A stretch of 56,604 bases of DNA. It comes from an uncultured Prevotellaceae bacterium. Its GTDB lineage: Bacteria; Bacteroidota; Bacteroidia; Bacteroidales; Bacteroidaceae. The stretch's first letter is position 1, and the number at the start of each line of letters is the position of its first letter. A model generated the notes under the pieces. That model was not told the origin of the DNA and did no database searches. It was given only the letters and a program-made list of their open reading frames with translations. This document shows, piece by piece, positions 34,558 to 43,328 of this stretch. Location of the stretch: the NCBI GenBank assembly GCA_902799765.1, contig CADCBZ010000019.1, forward strand, positions 1 through 56,604. Reading direction: 5' to 3'. Made by a program: the position numbers and the translations under genes.

Positions 34558-36093
34558 TTAGCAGACTTTTTCCAGGCGCTTCATCATGGCAAACATGAAG
34601 ATGGCAGCCACAAGGCAGACGCCGAGGAAGACGCTCCAGCAGATCCAGAGAGGAACAGCACCCCAGAGCAGACCACCGACGACAACGAGCTGGTTGCCGA
34701 TAGCAGTAGCCACGAACCAGCCACCCATCATCATACCCTTATACTTGGGAGGAGCCACCTTCGATACAAACGAGATACCCATCGGCGAGAGTAACAGTTC
34801 ACCGAAGGTCAACACCAGATAAACCATAATCAAGAGGTTCGGTGTAACGTCAGCCACATGCACAGCCACAGGGTTGCCATCAACCCCCGTCTCCGTCATC
34901 GGCATAGGCAGGCCAAATGAACCGAAGGCCATCAGCGCATAGGCAATGGCAGCCACAATCATACCATAGGCAATCTTTCTCGGAGCCGATGGTTCCTTAC
35001 CCTTGGCTGCCAGTGAACCGAAGATTGCCATCGATACCGGTGTCAGTGCTACCACATAGAAGGGATTGAACTGCTGGAAGATCGGGGCCGAAACGGTGAT
35101 ACTGCCATCAGGATCATACGACAAGCAGAGGAATGCCAAAGCCATACAGATGACAATGGCAGAAATGGCCTTGCCCTTTCCTGTCTTCGACTGGAACAGA
35201 GAGAAACCTGCATAGACGATAAAGATCACAGCCACGAGGTTCCACACGTTGAAGCACATCGCCTGCAAGCCGTCAGCCTCCTGAGCTGTAAACTCATCAG
35301 CGAAATAGGTCAGTGAAAGACCATTCTGGTGGAACGCCATCCAGAAGAAAATCACCACAGCGAAGACAAGACACAGGGCTACGATGCGCTGCTTGGTCTC
35401 TTCCTTCGAGAGCTCTGGCTCATTGCTGGCATCAGCAGCCTTGGCAGCATCCTTCTTTGCACCACCTTCGGTATGACGGAAGGTAGAACGGAAAGCGTAA
35501 TAGATAGCAATCGAGAGAATCAGCGATGCACAAGCCACAGCAAATGAGAAATGATAGGCATCGTTTGACGAATAGCCTAAAGCTGTCTCGGCATACTCCT
35601 TAATCCGGATGGCAGCCGTCGGTGCAAACAAGGCACCGATGTTGATAGCCATATAGAAAATCGAGAAGCCTGCATCACGCTTATCCTTATACTGCGGATC
35701 GTTATACAGATCACCCACCATCACCTGCAGGTTTCCCTTGAAGAGACCCGTACCGAAACCGATCAGCAACAGGGCTGCCAGCATCACGACGAGGGCGAAG
35801 ACGTCGCCACCCAGAGGTACTGACAACAGCAGATAACCGGCAAACATGATGATGATACCCGTGGTGACCATCTTTCCAAAACCGAACTTATCAGCCATGA
35901 TACCACCAATCAGCGGGAGGAAATACACCAGCATGAGGAATGAACTATAGATTGTACCAGCCACAGCGGGTGACAATCCGTAATTAGCTCTCAAAAACAG
36001 AGCGAAGACGGCAAGCATCGTGTAATAACCGAAACGCTCACCAGTGTTGGCTAAAGCCAACGCGAATAATCCTTTAGGTTGTCCTTCGAACAT
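34558..36093 (-). CDS. POT-family proton-dependent oligopeptide transporter
   Basis: The 511-residue inner-membrane protein has about 14 hydrophobic segments. The POT signature NTGERFGYYTMLAVFALFL (residues 16-34) holds the proton-coupling ER-F-YY motif, and FYMAINIGALFAPTAA matches the second PTR2 signature. It imports di- and tripeptides using the proton gradient. A charged loop (RHTEGGAKKDAAKAADASNEPELSKEETKQR) lies between the two bundles. It starts three bases after the PorT-like gene stop and is followed directly by the endonuclease gene, so it belongs to the operon 38353-33550. Confidence 0.92.
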   Translation of the reverse strand: MFEGQPKGLFALALANTGERFGYYTMLAVFALFLRANYGLSPAVAGTIYSSFLMLVYFLPLIGGIMADKFGFGKMVTTGIIIMFAGYLLLSVPLGGDVFALVVMLAALLLIGFGTGLFKGNLQVMVGDLYNDPQYKDKRDAGFSIFYMAINIGALFAPTAAIRIKEYAETALGYSSNDAYHFSFAVACASLILSIAIYYAFRSTFRHTEGGAKKDAAKAADASNEPELSKEETKQRIVALCLVFAVVIFFWMAFHQNGLSLTYFADEFTAQEADGLQAMCFNVWNLVAVIFIVYAGFSLFQSKTGKGKAISAIVICMALAFLCLSYDPDGSITVSAPIFQQFNPFYVVALTPVSMAIFGSLAAKGKEPSAPRKIAYGMIVAAIAYALMAFGSFGLPMPMTETGVDGNPVAVHVADVTPNLLIMVYLVLTFGELLLSPMGISFVSKVAPPKYKGMMMGGWFVATAIGNQLVVVGGLLWGAVPLWICWSVFLGVCLVAAIFMFAMMKRLEKVC

Positions 36094-36096
36094 AAT

Positions 36097-36909
36097 TTAT
36101 TTGATATTTGAGTTTTTAGTCCTGATGATATCGAAGAGGTAAGTGAGTTTAATGACGATGTTTCCAAAGTTAGACTTTGAGAAATAGTCACGTTTTGAAC
36201 TGCCATAGATGTTGCCAAGACCATAATAGTAACGACCTTCCACCAGGAAATGCCCCACCTTACGGTTACTGAACTCCAAGCCCACGGCAAAAGCCACACC
36301 ATAATCGACCTTATTCTCCACAGCCATCGTGTCCTGTGCCACGATATGCGAGGCACGGAGGGAACCATACTGATAATCAGGCGACAGTTTCCCGTTTTTG
36401 TCGGGATTAGGATTGAAGGCAGGATCCCTTACATCAAAATTCGTCTCAATCTTATCGCTCAAGAAGAAACCAATCTGCGGACCCACCTGGGCGAAAGCCT
36501 GGAAACCCTTGCGCTCACGTCCCCACCCTAAGCGTGCCAGAATAGGAATCTGTATATACGACATCTTACGGCTATACTGTAGCGTCTGTGTCTCATCGGT
36601 AAGCAGAGGCACGGGTTCATCCTTCAATGTCAGAATCTTCTCTTTCCAACCGATCTGAGCATAGTTCAACTCAGCCACAATGGCACAGATGCTACTGAAA
36701 TACTTCTCACATGTATAACGTGCGGTGATACCAAACGTAGCACCACCCAACATATCCTGGGGCACCTTAGGCGTAAAACCCACGCTACTCAACACATAGC
36801 CGCCGTTCACACCGACGGCAAGGTCCTTGCGGAACTCTCCCACCTGAGCAACAACGCTCAAAGGCAAGAGGGCAAAACAGCAAGCCAGTACCTGTTTGTA
36901 TATCGTCAT
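36097..36909 (-). CDS. PorT-like outer-membrane beta-barrel protein
   Basis: The 270-residue protein has a signal peptide (MTIYKQVLACCFALLPLSVVAQ) followed by alternating strands typical of the PorT/outer-membrane-protein beta-barrel family in Bacteroidetes: GVNGGYVLSSVGFTPKVP, FGITARYTCEKYFSSICAIV, ELNYAQIGWKEK, YIQIPILARLGWG, FQAFAQVGPQIGFFLSD, VGLEFSNRKVGHFLVEGRYYYGLGNIY and NIVIKLTYLFDI. It would sit in the outer membrane; PorT proper is needed for type IX secretion, but many paralogues have unknown roles. It is 16 bases downstream of the LysM gene and three bases upstream of the POT gene. The specific PorT function is not proven by the sequence. Confidence 0.8.
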   Translation of the reverse strand: MTIYKQVLACCFALLPLSVVAQVGEFRKDLAVGVNGGYVLSSVGFTPKVPQDMLGGATFGITARYTCEKYFSSICAIVAELNYAQIGWKEKILTLKDEPVPLLTDETQTLQYSRKMSYIQIPILARLGWGRERKGFQAFAQVGPQIGFFLSDKIETNFDVRDPAFNPNPDKNGKLSPDYQYGSLRASHIVAQDTMAVENKVDYGVAFAVGLEFSNRKVGHFLVEGRYYYGLGNIYGSSKRDYFSKSNFGNIVIKLTYLFDIIRTKNSNIK

Positions 36910-36925
36910 ATCTCCTGTTTCCTAA

Positions 36926-38353
36926 TTAGAATTTGATGGTCTCAATCACCATGTCAGGACGGTAATGCACGAACAACATCGTCCTATTTCTCATACCACC
37001 ATTGGCATAACGTTCAAACTGCAAAGGCGTCTGCACATAGGGATAACTTGAGGTACCTGCCGTGCCGTTGAAGAACTTGCCATACTTATGCAGTCCACGT
37101 AGGAAGAAATAAGCGTGATCAAAGCCAGTGATTGCGAAGCGAGCCGGCACATTCATCATATCGGCATGGAAGTTCCAACGATACTTCTGTTGCAGGCGCT
37201 TCGTAGCTGGCGACACGGGATTGAAGTAGAACACCGAGGGAATAAAGGTGTTATACTTATAGAAATTATCCAGATGTGTATTGGTGTAGCCCAACCACTC
37301 CGTATAACCGAACATCGTGATGTTAAGGTCGGGATGATTCACCTTCATACCATTGATCTTCGAGAAGGCGATACCCAATTCAGGAGAACGACCAGTATTC
37401 AGGATCACCACATTCGGCTGCGTGGTGCTGAAAGCCTTGACGAAGCTTGACTCTTCCGTCTTTAGATTGGTCAGGTTATAGGTAATACCACGCTGATCCA
37501 ACTGTCTGCGGAGACCTGATGTAAAATTAAGTTTCTTGCTCGTCGAGTCGTTACAGTCGATAAACACGGGGTGATAATCCTTAAACTTCTGAAGGAAATG
37601 GGTAATCGTAGATTCGTTCTGTTCCGTCGGTGACTGATACACCTGGAAGATATGACGGTTGTCCACCAGCTGGGGCGCATTGATGGAGAACGGGATCAAC
37701 AGCTGTATATCGTTCTTCTGGACGAAATCCGACAACACATCCATCTGCTTTGAATAGAGCGGACCGATGATCAGGTCGCAATTGGCAGCAGCAGGATCCG
37801 TCAGCAACTGAGAAACATTGGCGTCTTCAGCCGCATTCCAGGCATGCACATCCACAGAGATGCCCAGTTTCTTCAGACTGTCGCAGGCCATCAGCACACC
37901 ACGATAATACTCCACCATTCTTCGGCCGTCGCCATTGATATCATGCAGAGGCAGCATCACACCCAGTCGGATAGCACGGTTTGAGATGCCTGCATTCGCG
38001 TTATTACTGGTCTGACTGGCATTACTTGTCTGGCTTGAAGTGCTTGGTTGACTTGAGCTGGCTGTCTGACTAGGATTGCCAGAAACAGAGCTTGCTGGCT
38101 TATCTGCATTCTTTGCATAGGGGATCTTCAGCATGGTACCCTTCTTCAGTTCGTAGCCAGGCTCTTTCATTTCGGGATTGGCCTCTATCAATTCGTCGAT
38201 AGAGAGATCATACATTCTCGAGATGCCAAAGATGGTCTCCTTCCGCTTCACCTTATGAAGTCCACGAATCGATTCATCTTCCTGAGCCGAAACCACACCA
38301 ACTGCCACGAAGAGCATGACAAATAGCGAAAAATATCTTAAAAGTCGAGTCAT
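36926..38353 (-). CDS. LysM domain fused to a periplasmic-binding (receptor ligand-binding) domain
   Basis: The 475-residue exported protein has a signal peptide (MTRLLRYFSLFVMLFVAVGVVSAQ), a LysM peptidoglycan-binding domain at about 32-79 (HKVKRKETIFGISRMYDLSI to MLKIPYA), a Ser/Thr/Gln/Asn linker at 85-122, and a type I periplasmic-binding domain from 127 onward (IRLGVMLPLHDINGDGRRMVEYYRG, DLIIGPLYSKQMDVLSD, IQLLIPFSINAPQL). This architecture is common in Bacteroidales and usually annotated as amino-acid ABC transporter substrate-binding; no ABC genes are nearby, so a cell-wall-anchored sensor or enzyme partner is as likely. It heads the operon with the PorT-like, POT and endonuclease genes and is divergent from the T9SS-domain gene. 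Confidence 0.85.
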   Translation of the reverse strand: MTRLLRYFSLFVMLFVAVGVVSAQEDESIRGLHKVKRKETIFGISRMYDLSIDELIEANPEMKEPGYELKKGTMLKIPYAKNADKPASSVSGNPSQTASSSQPSTSSQTSNASQTSNNANAGISNRAIRLGVMLPLHDINGDGRRMVEYYRGVLMACDSLKKLGISVDVHAWNAAEDANVSQLLTDPAAANCDLIIGPLYSKQMDVLSDFVQKNDIQLLIPFSINAPQLVDNRHIFQVYQSPTEQNESTITHFLQKFKDYHPVFIDCNDSTSKKLNFTSGLRRQLDQRGITYNLTNLKTEESSFVKAFSTTQPNVVILNTGRSPELGIAFSKINGMKVNHPDLNITMFGYTEWLGYTNTHLDNFYKYNTFIPSVFYFNPVSPATKRLQQKYRWNFHADMMNVPARFAITGFDHAYFFLRGLHKYGKFFNGTAGTSSYPYVQTPLQFERYANGGMRNRTMLFVHYRPDMVIETIKF

Positions 38354-38379
38354 AATCCTATATTTTACAATTTCGCCTA

Positions 38380-38409
38380 CAAAAGTACGAAATAAATGTC
38401 AATTATCAA
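38380..38409 (-). promoter_or_regulatory. Promoter of the LysM operon
   Basis: On the minus strand TTG (38409-38407) and TACTTTTG (38387-38380) are 19 bases apart. The TTG is one half of the palindrome CAATTG shared with the divergent promoter at 38410-38439. Confidence 0.65.
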
Positions 38410-38439
38410 TTGGGATTTATCAATTTTTTACTAACTTTG
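38410..38439 (+). promoter_or_regulatory. Promoter of the T9SS-domain gene and uvrA
   Basis: TTG (38410-38412) and TAACTTTG (38432-38439) are 19 bases apart; the ATG is at 38459. Its TTG is the right half of CAATTG, whose left half serves the opposite strand. Confidence 0.65.
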
Positions 38440-38458
38440 CACTTTAAAGCAAACGAAA

Positions 38459-38878
38459 ATGAGAATATATCGCTTTTTTCTGCCCTTTTTGATGGTTTTT
38501 CTGCCATTTGCGTGCTCCGCTCAGGATGATGTCCTGATCGAAGATGAAGAGGAACAACAGGAGATTACCACTGTGAGTAAGCTGAGTTTCCCCAATGCCT
38601 TCTCGCCCAACGGCGACGGGAAGAATGATAAGTTCATCGCCAAAGAATGTGAGAACATCACAGAGTTCCATGCTTATATCTTCAATCGTTGGGGACAGAA
38701 GCTGTTTGAATGGACCGACTCAACCGACGGTTGGGATGGTACCCATAACGGTACCCCTGTGAAAGAGGGTGTCTATTTCCTGCTCTGTAAGGCGAAAGGC
38801 TCTGACGGCCAGACTTACAACATCCGCAAAGACGTCAATCTGCTTCGTGGCTACCTTGAAGATACGAACAACGAATGA
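38459..38878 (+). CDS. Small secreted protein made of a T9SS type B (gliding-motility) C-terminal domain
   Basis: The 139-residue protein has a signal peptide ([22 protein letters not shown]), an acidic stretch ([14 protein letters not shown]) and then a complete CHU_C/T9SS type B sorting domain: [56 protein letters not shown] and [12 protein letters not shown]. This domain normally sits at the end of large adhesins or enzymes and directs export through the type IX secretion system. Here there is no cargo domain beyond about 30 residues, so the protein may be an isolated signal, a structural surface protein, or a remnant that kept its promoter. uvrA starts four bases after its stop, making an operon. 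Confidence 0.85.
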   Translation: MRIYRFFLPFLMVFLPFACSAQDDVLIEDEEEQQEITTVSKLSFPNAFSPNGDGKNDKFIAKECENITEFHAYIFNRWGQKLFEWTDSTDGWDGTHNGTPVKEGVYFLLCKAKGSDGQTYNIRKDVNLLRGYLEDTNNE

Positions 38879-38882
38879 CCCC

Positions 38883-41708
38883 ATGAAGAGAGCAGGTGAG
38901 AAGATCAATGTGTACGGCGCACGCGTACATAATTTAAAGAATATCGACGTCGAAATCCCGCGCCAGTCGCTGACGGTTATCACCGGTCTCAGCGGCTCGG
39001 GTAAGTCGTCGTTAGCCTTCGACACAATCTTTGCCGAGGGGCAACGCCGCTATATCGAGACTTTCTCAGCCTATGCCCGTAATTTCTTAGGTGGGATGGA
39101 GCGACCCGATGTCGATAAGATTACCGGTCTGTCGCCTGTCATCAGCATCGAACAGAAGACCACCAACAAGAATCCGCGTTCCACCGTTGGCACCACTACC
39201 GAGATCTATGACTACTTGCGTCTGCTCTTTGCCCGCGCAGGTAAGGCCTACAGCTACGCCACTGGCGAGGAGATGGTGAAATATACCGAGGAGAAGGTGC
39301 TCGACATGATCATGCACGACTATGCCGGCAAGCCCATCTATATCCTGGCACCCTTGGTGCGCAGTCGTAAAGGTCACTATCGTGAGCTCTTCGAGTCGAT
39401 GCGCCGCAAGGGTTATCTCAACATCCGCGTTGATGGTGAGTTGCTGGAGATCATACGCGGCATGAAGGTCGATCGTTACAAGAACCACGATATCGAGGTG
39501 GTGATCGATAAGTTAAAGCCAGGAGCCGAGGCCACCGACCGTCTCAAGAAATCCGTCGCCATCGCCATGAAACAGGGAGAAGGACTGATTATGATTCTCG
39601 ACAAGGACTCTGGTGCCGTCAAGCACTTCTCCAAGCGTCTGATGTGTCCCACGACTGGCATCAGCTATTCCGACCCTGCGCCCAACAACTTCTCTTTCAA
39701 CTCCCCTCAGGGAGCCTGTCCCCACTGCAAAGGATTAGGGTATATCAATATGATCGACTTAGAGAAGGTGATGCCCGATAAGAAACAGAATATCCACGAT
39801 GGTGGCATCGCGCCCCTTGGCAAATACAAGAACCAGATGATCTTCTGGCAGGTCGAGGCCATCCTGAAGAAATACGAGTGCGACCTCAAGACACCGCTTC
39901 AGGATATTCCCGACGAGGCCCTGCAGGAGGTGCTATATGGTTCGTTGGAGAACGTGCGTATCGATAAGGAACTGGTACATACCTCCAGCGACTACTTTGT
40001 CTCGTTCGACGGTATCATCAAATACCTGCGTAACGTGATGGATAACGACGACTCTACGGCTGGTCAGAAATGGGCCGATCAGTTCCTTGCCGAATGTGAG
40101 TGCCCTGAGTGTCATGGTCAGCGTCTGAACCGTGAAGCCCTGTCGTATAAGATCTGGGACAAGAATATCTCCGACCTGGCCTCGATGGACATCAGTGAAC
40201 TGCGTGAATGGCTTGACAAGGTGGAAGCGCATCTCGACAACCAGCAACAGCAGATAGCCGTCGAGATCCTCAAAGAGATCCGCACCCGTCTTGACTTCCT
40301 GCTCGAAGTGGGGCTCGACTATCTGGCCCTCAATCGCCAGTCAGCCAGTCTGTCAGGTGGTGAGAGTCAGCGCATCCGTCTGGCCACGCAGATCGGTTCG
40401 CAGTTGGTGAATGTGCTCTACATCCTCGATGAGCCCAGCATCGGCCTGCATCAGCGTGACAACGATCGACTCATCCATTCCCTCAAGGAACTGCGCGACC
40501 TGGGTAATACCGTCATCGTCGTCGAGCACGACGAGGATATGATGCTCAATGCCGACTACATCGTAGATATTGGTCCCCGTGCAGGTCGTAAGGGTGGCGA
40601 AGTGGTGTTCCAGGGCACCCCTCAGGAGATGCTCAAGACCGACACCATCACCGCCCAGTACCTGAATGGCCAACAGCAGATCGTCATCCCCGCCAAGCGG
40701 CGTAAGGGCAACGGTAAGAGTCTGGTGTTAAAAGGCTGCACTGGCAACAACCTCAAGCACGTCGATGTCACGTTCCCACTCGGAGAGCTCATCCTCGTGA
40801 CAGGTGTCTCAGGCTCTGGCAAATCCACCCTCATCAATGAGACCTTGCAGCCCATTCTCTCAAAACACTTCTATCACTCGCTGAAGAATCCCATGCCCTA
40901 CGACAGTATCGAGGGACTGGAATATATCGATAAGGTGGTGAATGTCGATCAGTCGCCCATTGGGCGCACGCCGCGTTCCAATCCGGCCACCTACACAGGT
41001 GTCTTCTCCGACATCCGTTCGCTGTTTGTCAATCTGCCCGAAGCCAAGATCCGAGGCTACAAGCCTGGGCGTTTCTCCTTCAACGTGAAGGGCGGTCGCT
41101 GCGAAACCTGCGGTGGCAATGGCTACAAGACCATCGAGATGAACTTCCTGCCCGATATCCAGGTGCCTTGCGAGACCTGTCACGGCAAGCGTTACAACCG
41201 TGAAACCCTTGAGGTGCGCTATAAGGGCAAGTCGATAGCCGATGTGCTCGACATGACCATCAACCAGGCGGTGGAGTTCTTTGAGAACGTGCCCGACATT
41301 CTCCGTAAGATCAAAACCATTCAGGATGTGGGTCTTGGCTATATCAAACTCGGTCAGCCCTCCACCACCCTCTCTGGCGGTGAGAGCCAGCGCGTAAAAC
41401 TCGCCACCGAACTCTCCAAGCGTGATACGGGCAAGACCCTCTATATCCTCGACGAGCCCACCACGGGTCTGCATTTCGAGGATATCCGCATCCTGATGGA
41501 TGTGTTGCAGAAACTGGTCGATCGTGGCAACACCGTCATCGTCATTGAGCATAACCTCGATGTCATCAAGCTGGCCGATCACATCATAGACATCGGACCT
41601 GAGGGCGGGCGCAACGGCGGACAGATCCTATCCACCGGCACGCCCGAGCAGGTAGCCAAGTCCAAGAAAGGCTTCACGCCCACTTTCCTCCGCAAGGTAC
41701 TGAAGTAG
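38883..41708 (+). CDS. uvrA: UvrABC excinuclease subunit A
   Basis: The 941-residue protein is a full-length UvrA with two ABC ATPase modules. Module 1 has Walker [15 protein letters not shown] (about residues 34-47), signature [18 protein letters not shown] and Walker [15 protein letters not shown]. Module 2 has Walker [15 protein letters not shown], signature [17 protein letters not shown] and Walker [15 protein letters not shown]. The second zinc finger is intact ([10 protein letters not shown] and [10 protein letters not shown]). The first reads CPTTG then CPHC, so one of four Cys ligands is replaced by Thr. It recognises DNA damage with UvrB in nucleotide-excision repair. The ATG at 38883 begins the conserved [17 protein letters not shown] strand; the frame extends upstream over the preceding gene. 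Confidence 0.96.
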   Translation: MKRAGEKINVYGARVHNLKNIDVEIPRQSLTVITGLSGSGKSSLAFDTIFAEGQRRYIETFSAYARNFLGGMERPDVDKITGLSPVISIEQKTTNKNPRSTVGTTTEIYDYLRLLFARAGKAYSYATGEEMVKYTEEKVLDMIMHDYAGKPIYILAPLVRSRKGHYRELFESMRRKGYLNIRVDGELLEIIRGMKVDRYKNHDIEVVIDKLKPGAEATDRLKKSVAIAMKQGEGLIMILDKDSGAVKHFSKRLMCPTTGISYSDPAPNNFSFNSPQGACPHCKGLGYINMIDLEKVMPDKKQNIHDGGIAPLGKYKNQMIFWQVEAILKKYECDLKTPLQDIPDEALQEVLYGSLENVRIDKELVHTSSDYFVSFDGIIKYLRNVMDNDDSTAGQKWADQFLAECECPECHGQRLNREALSYKIWDKNISDLASMDISELREWLDKVEAHLDNQQQQIAVEILKEIRTRLDFLLEVGLDYLALNRQSASLSGGESQRIRLATQIGSQLVNVLYILDEPSIGLHQRDNDRLIHSLKELRDLGNTVIVVEHDEDMMLNADYIVDIGPRAGRKGGEVVFQGTPQEMLKTDTITAQYLNGQQQIVIPAKRRKGNGKSLVLKGCTGNNLKHVDVTFPLGELILVTGVSGSGKSTLINETLQPILSKHFYHSLKNPMPYDSIEGLEYIDKVVNVDQSPIGRTPRSNPATYTGVFSDIRSLFVNLPEAKIRGYKPGRFSFNVKGGRCETCGGNGYKTIEMNFLPDIQVPCETCHGKRYNRETLEVRYKGKSIADVLDMTINQAVEFFENVPDILRKIKTIQDVGLGYIKLGQPSTTLSGGESQRVKLATELSKRDTGKTLYILDEPTTGLHFEDIRILMDVLQKLVDRGNTVIVIEHNLDVIKLADHIIDIGPEGGRNGGQILSTGTPEQVAKSKKGFTPTFLRKVLK

Positions 41709-41725
41709 ATAGAAAATACCTCTTG

Positions 41726-41765
41726 CTAGGGTCTCAGCCCCTACACTAGGGTCTCAGCCCCTACA
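41726..41765. repeat. Perfect 20-base tandem repeat
   Basis: CTAGGGTCTCAGCCCCTACA occurs twice head to tail (41726-41745 and 41746-41765) just after the uvrA stop. Each unit has complementary GGG and CCC ends, so a small hairpin is possible. The rest of 41709-41817 shows nothing recognisable. Confidence 0.85.
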
Positions 41766-41817
41766 AAAGATACAAAGAAATCCACTAAAGCCCGTTACAA
41801 ACTCCTTAAAAAACATT

Positions 41818-41851
41818 AAAAAAGGAGTGCAATCATCTTGCACCCCTTTTT
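41818..41851. terminator. Bidirectional terminator between uvrA and the nuo operon
   Basis: AAAAAAGG-A-GTGCAA and TTGCAC-C-CCTTTTT pair with one A/C mismatch around a five-base loop, giving a stem flanked by A and T runs in both directions. It lies 110 bases after uvrA and 30 bases beyond the stop of nuoN on the other strand, so it can end both transcripts. Confidence 0.75.
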
Positions 41852-41880
41852 CGGATCTATTAACTTTAAAGTCTCATGAT

Positions 41881-43308
41881 TCACATGCCTGCGGCGGCGA
41901 TCCACTCATAGATACATGAGCAGACACCGAAGAGGGCTACACCTGCCGTGCAGATGGCCATGGCGATCTTCGTGTTGATATCGCTCTGGAAGGTGGGCAG
42001 CGGACTGTCGGTCTTCGTGATGTACATAGCCTTCACAATCAATAGATAGTAGTAGAGTGACACCACCGTATTGACGAGGGCGACAAATACCACGAAGTAG
42101 GCAGCGGCACTACCCTGCTGGGCTGCAGCCATGAACACGAAGAACTTCGAGAACATACCTGCGAACGGCGGAATACCAGCCAGAGAGAACAGGGCCAGCG
42201 TGAGCAGGAACGACAGCTTCGGGTTGGTCTGATAGAAACCATTGTAAGCTGCCATATCCGTACGACCGCCATTCTTCTGCTCCACCACGTTGATCACTGT
42301 GAAGACTGCCATGTTAGCCACGATATAAACGAGCACGTAATAAGTCAGTGAAGCAAGGCCCATCTGACCATTACCCACTACTGCCAGCATGATGTAACCA
42401 GCCTGAGAGATGGAGCTGAACGCCATGAAGCGCTTGAGCTCGTTCTGACGGATGGCGAAGAGGTTGGCAACAGTGATAGACAGTACGATGACGATATAGA
42501 GCAGATACTCCCAATAAGCCACCAACGGCTGGAACACCTTCATCAGGATGATGCACAACGTAATGGCGGCGGCACCCTTAGAAATCACACTCAGATAACC
42601 AGTGACAGGCGTTGGCGCTCCCTGATAGGTGTCGGCTGTCCAGAAGTGGAAAGGCACCAACGAAATCTTGAAGCCCAGACCACTGAAGAAGAACACGAGA
42701 CCCATAATAGCCAATGGAGAAGTCTTGATCGCTGTTGCCACATCGTCGAAATAGAGCGTACCAGTAGCGGCATAGATAAAGGAGATACCAAAGAGCATGA
42801 TACCGCTGGAGAATGTTGCCACGAGAATATACTTGGCAGCACCCTCAGCACTGTTCTTACGATCCTTGTCGAAAGCCACCAAACAGGCCAGGGGCACTGA
42901 GGCCATCTCAAGTCCAAGGAAGAACATCAGGAAGTTGCCTGAAGACATCATGACAAACATACCGAGCAATGTGCTCAGAATCAGCATATAGAATTCACCA
43001 GCCAGACGCTTCGTCTTCTCTACCCAAGGCTGAGCCATAATAACCACGATAAGTGTACCAACAGCAAGGATAACCTTCATGACATTGACTGCCTGAGAGG
43101 CGACATAGAGACCACCAAAGGCTTCGGCAGGTTCTGACAGCAAGGCGATACGTACAGGTAATACAACCAGCAAAGCCGCTGTCACAGAAAACAATACATC
43201 CGTCTTCTTCTCGCTACGGTGCATGATGAAGTCAACCACAAATACTGCTAACAATATGAGAACGAGGTAATACTCAGGAACCATATTTAAGAATTGTCCG
43301 TAATTCAT
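41881..43308 (-). CDS. nuoN: NADH-quinone oxidoreductase subunit N
   Basis: The 475-residue inner-membrane protein has about 14 hydrophobic segments and the antiporter-like core of NuoN: FLMFFLGLEMASVPLACLVAF with the key helix-5 glutamate, EGAAKYILVATFSSGIMLFG, KISLVPFHFWTADTYQGAPTPV with the conserved lysine and histidine of helix 7, and ELKRFMAFSSISQAGYIML with the helix-8 lysine. SLAGIPPFAGMFSKFFVF is present. It forms one of the proton channels of complex I. The gene reads as complete and is the last of the nuo operon, 20 bases after the end of the damaged nuoM. Confidence 0.93.
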   Translation of the reverse strand: MNYGQFLNMVPEYYLVLILLAVFVVDFIMHRSEKKTDVLFSVTAALLVVLPVRIALLSEPAEAFGGLYVASQAVNVMKVILAVGTLIVVIMAQPWVEKTKRLAGEFYMLILSTLLGMFVMMSSGNFLMFFLGLEMASVPLACLVAFDKDRKNSAEGAAKYILVATFSSGIMLFGISFIYAATGTLYFDDVATAIKTSPLAIMGLVFFFSGLGFKISLVPFHFWTADTYQGAPTPVTGYLSVISKGAAAITLCIILMKVFQPLVAYWEYLLYIVIVLSITVANLFAIRQNELKRFMAFSSISQAGYIMLAVVGNGQMGLASLTYYVLVYIVANMAVFTVINVVEQKNGGRTDMAAYNGFYQTNPKLSFLLTLALFSLAGIPPFAGMFSKFFVFMAAAQQGSAAAYFVVFVALVNTVVSLYYYLLIVKAMYITKTDSPLPTFQSDINTKIAMAICTAGVALFGVCSCIYEWIAAAGM

Positions 43309-43328
43309 ATCTTTTGTCCTCCTATTTT

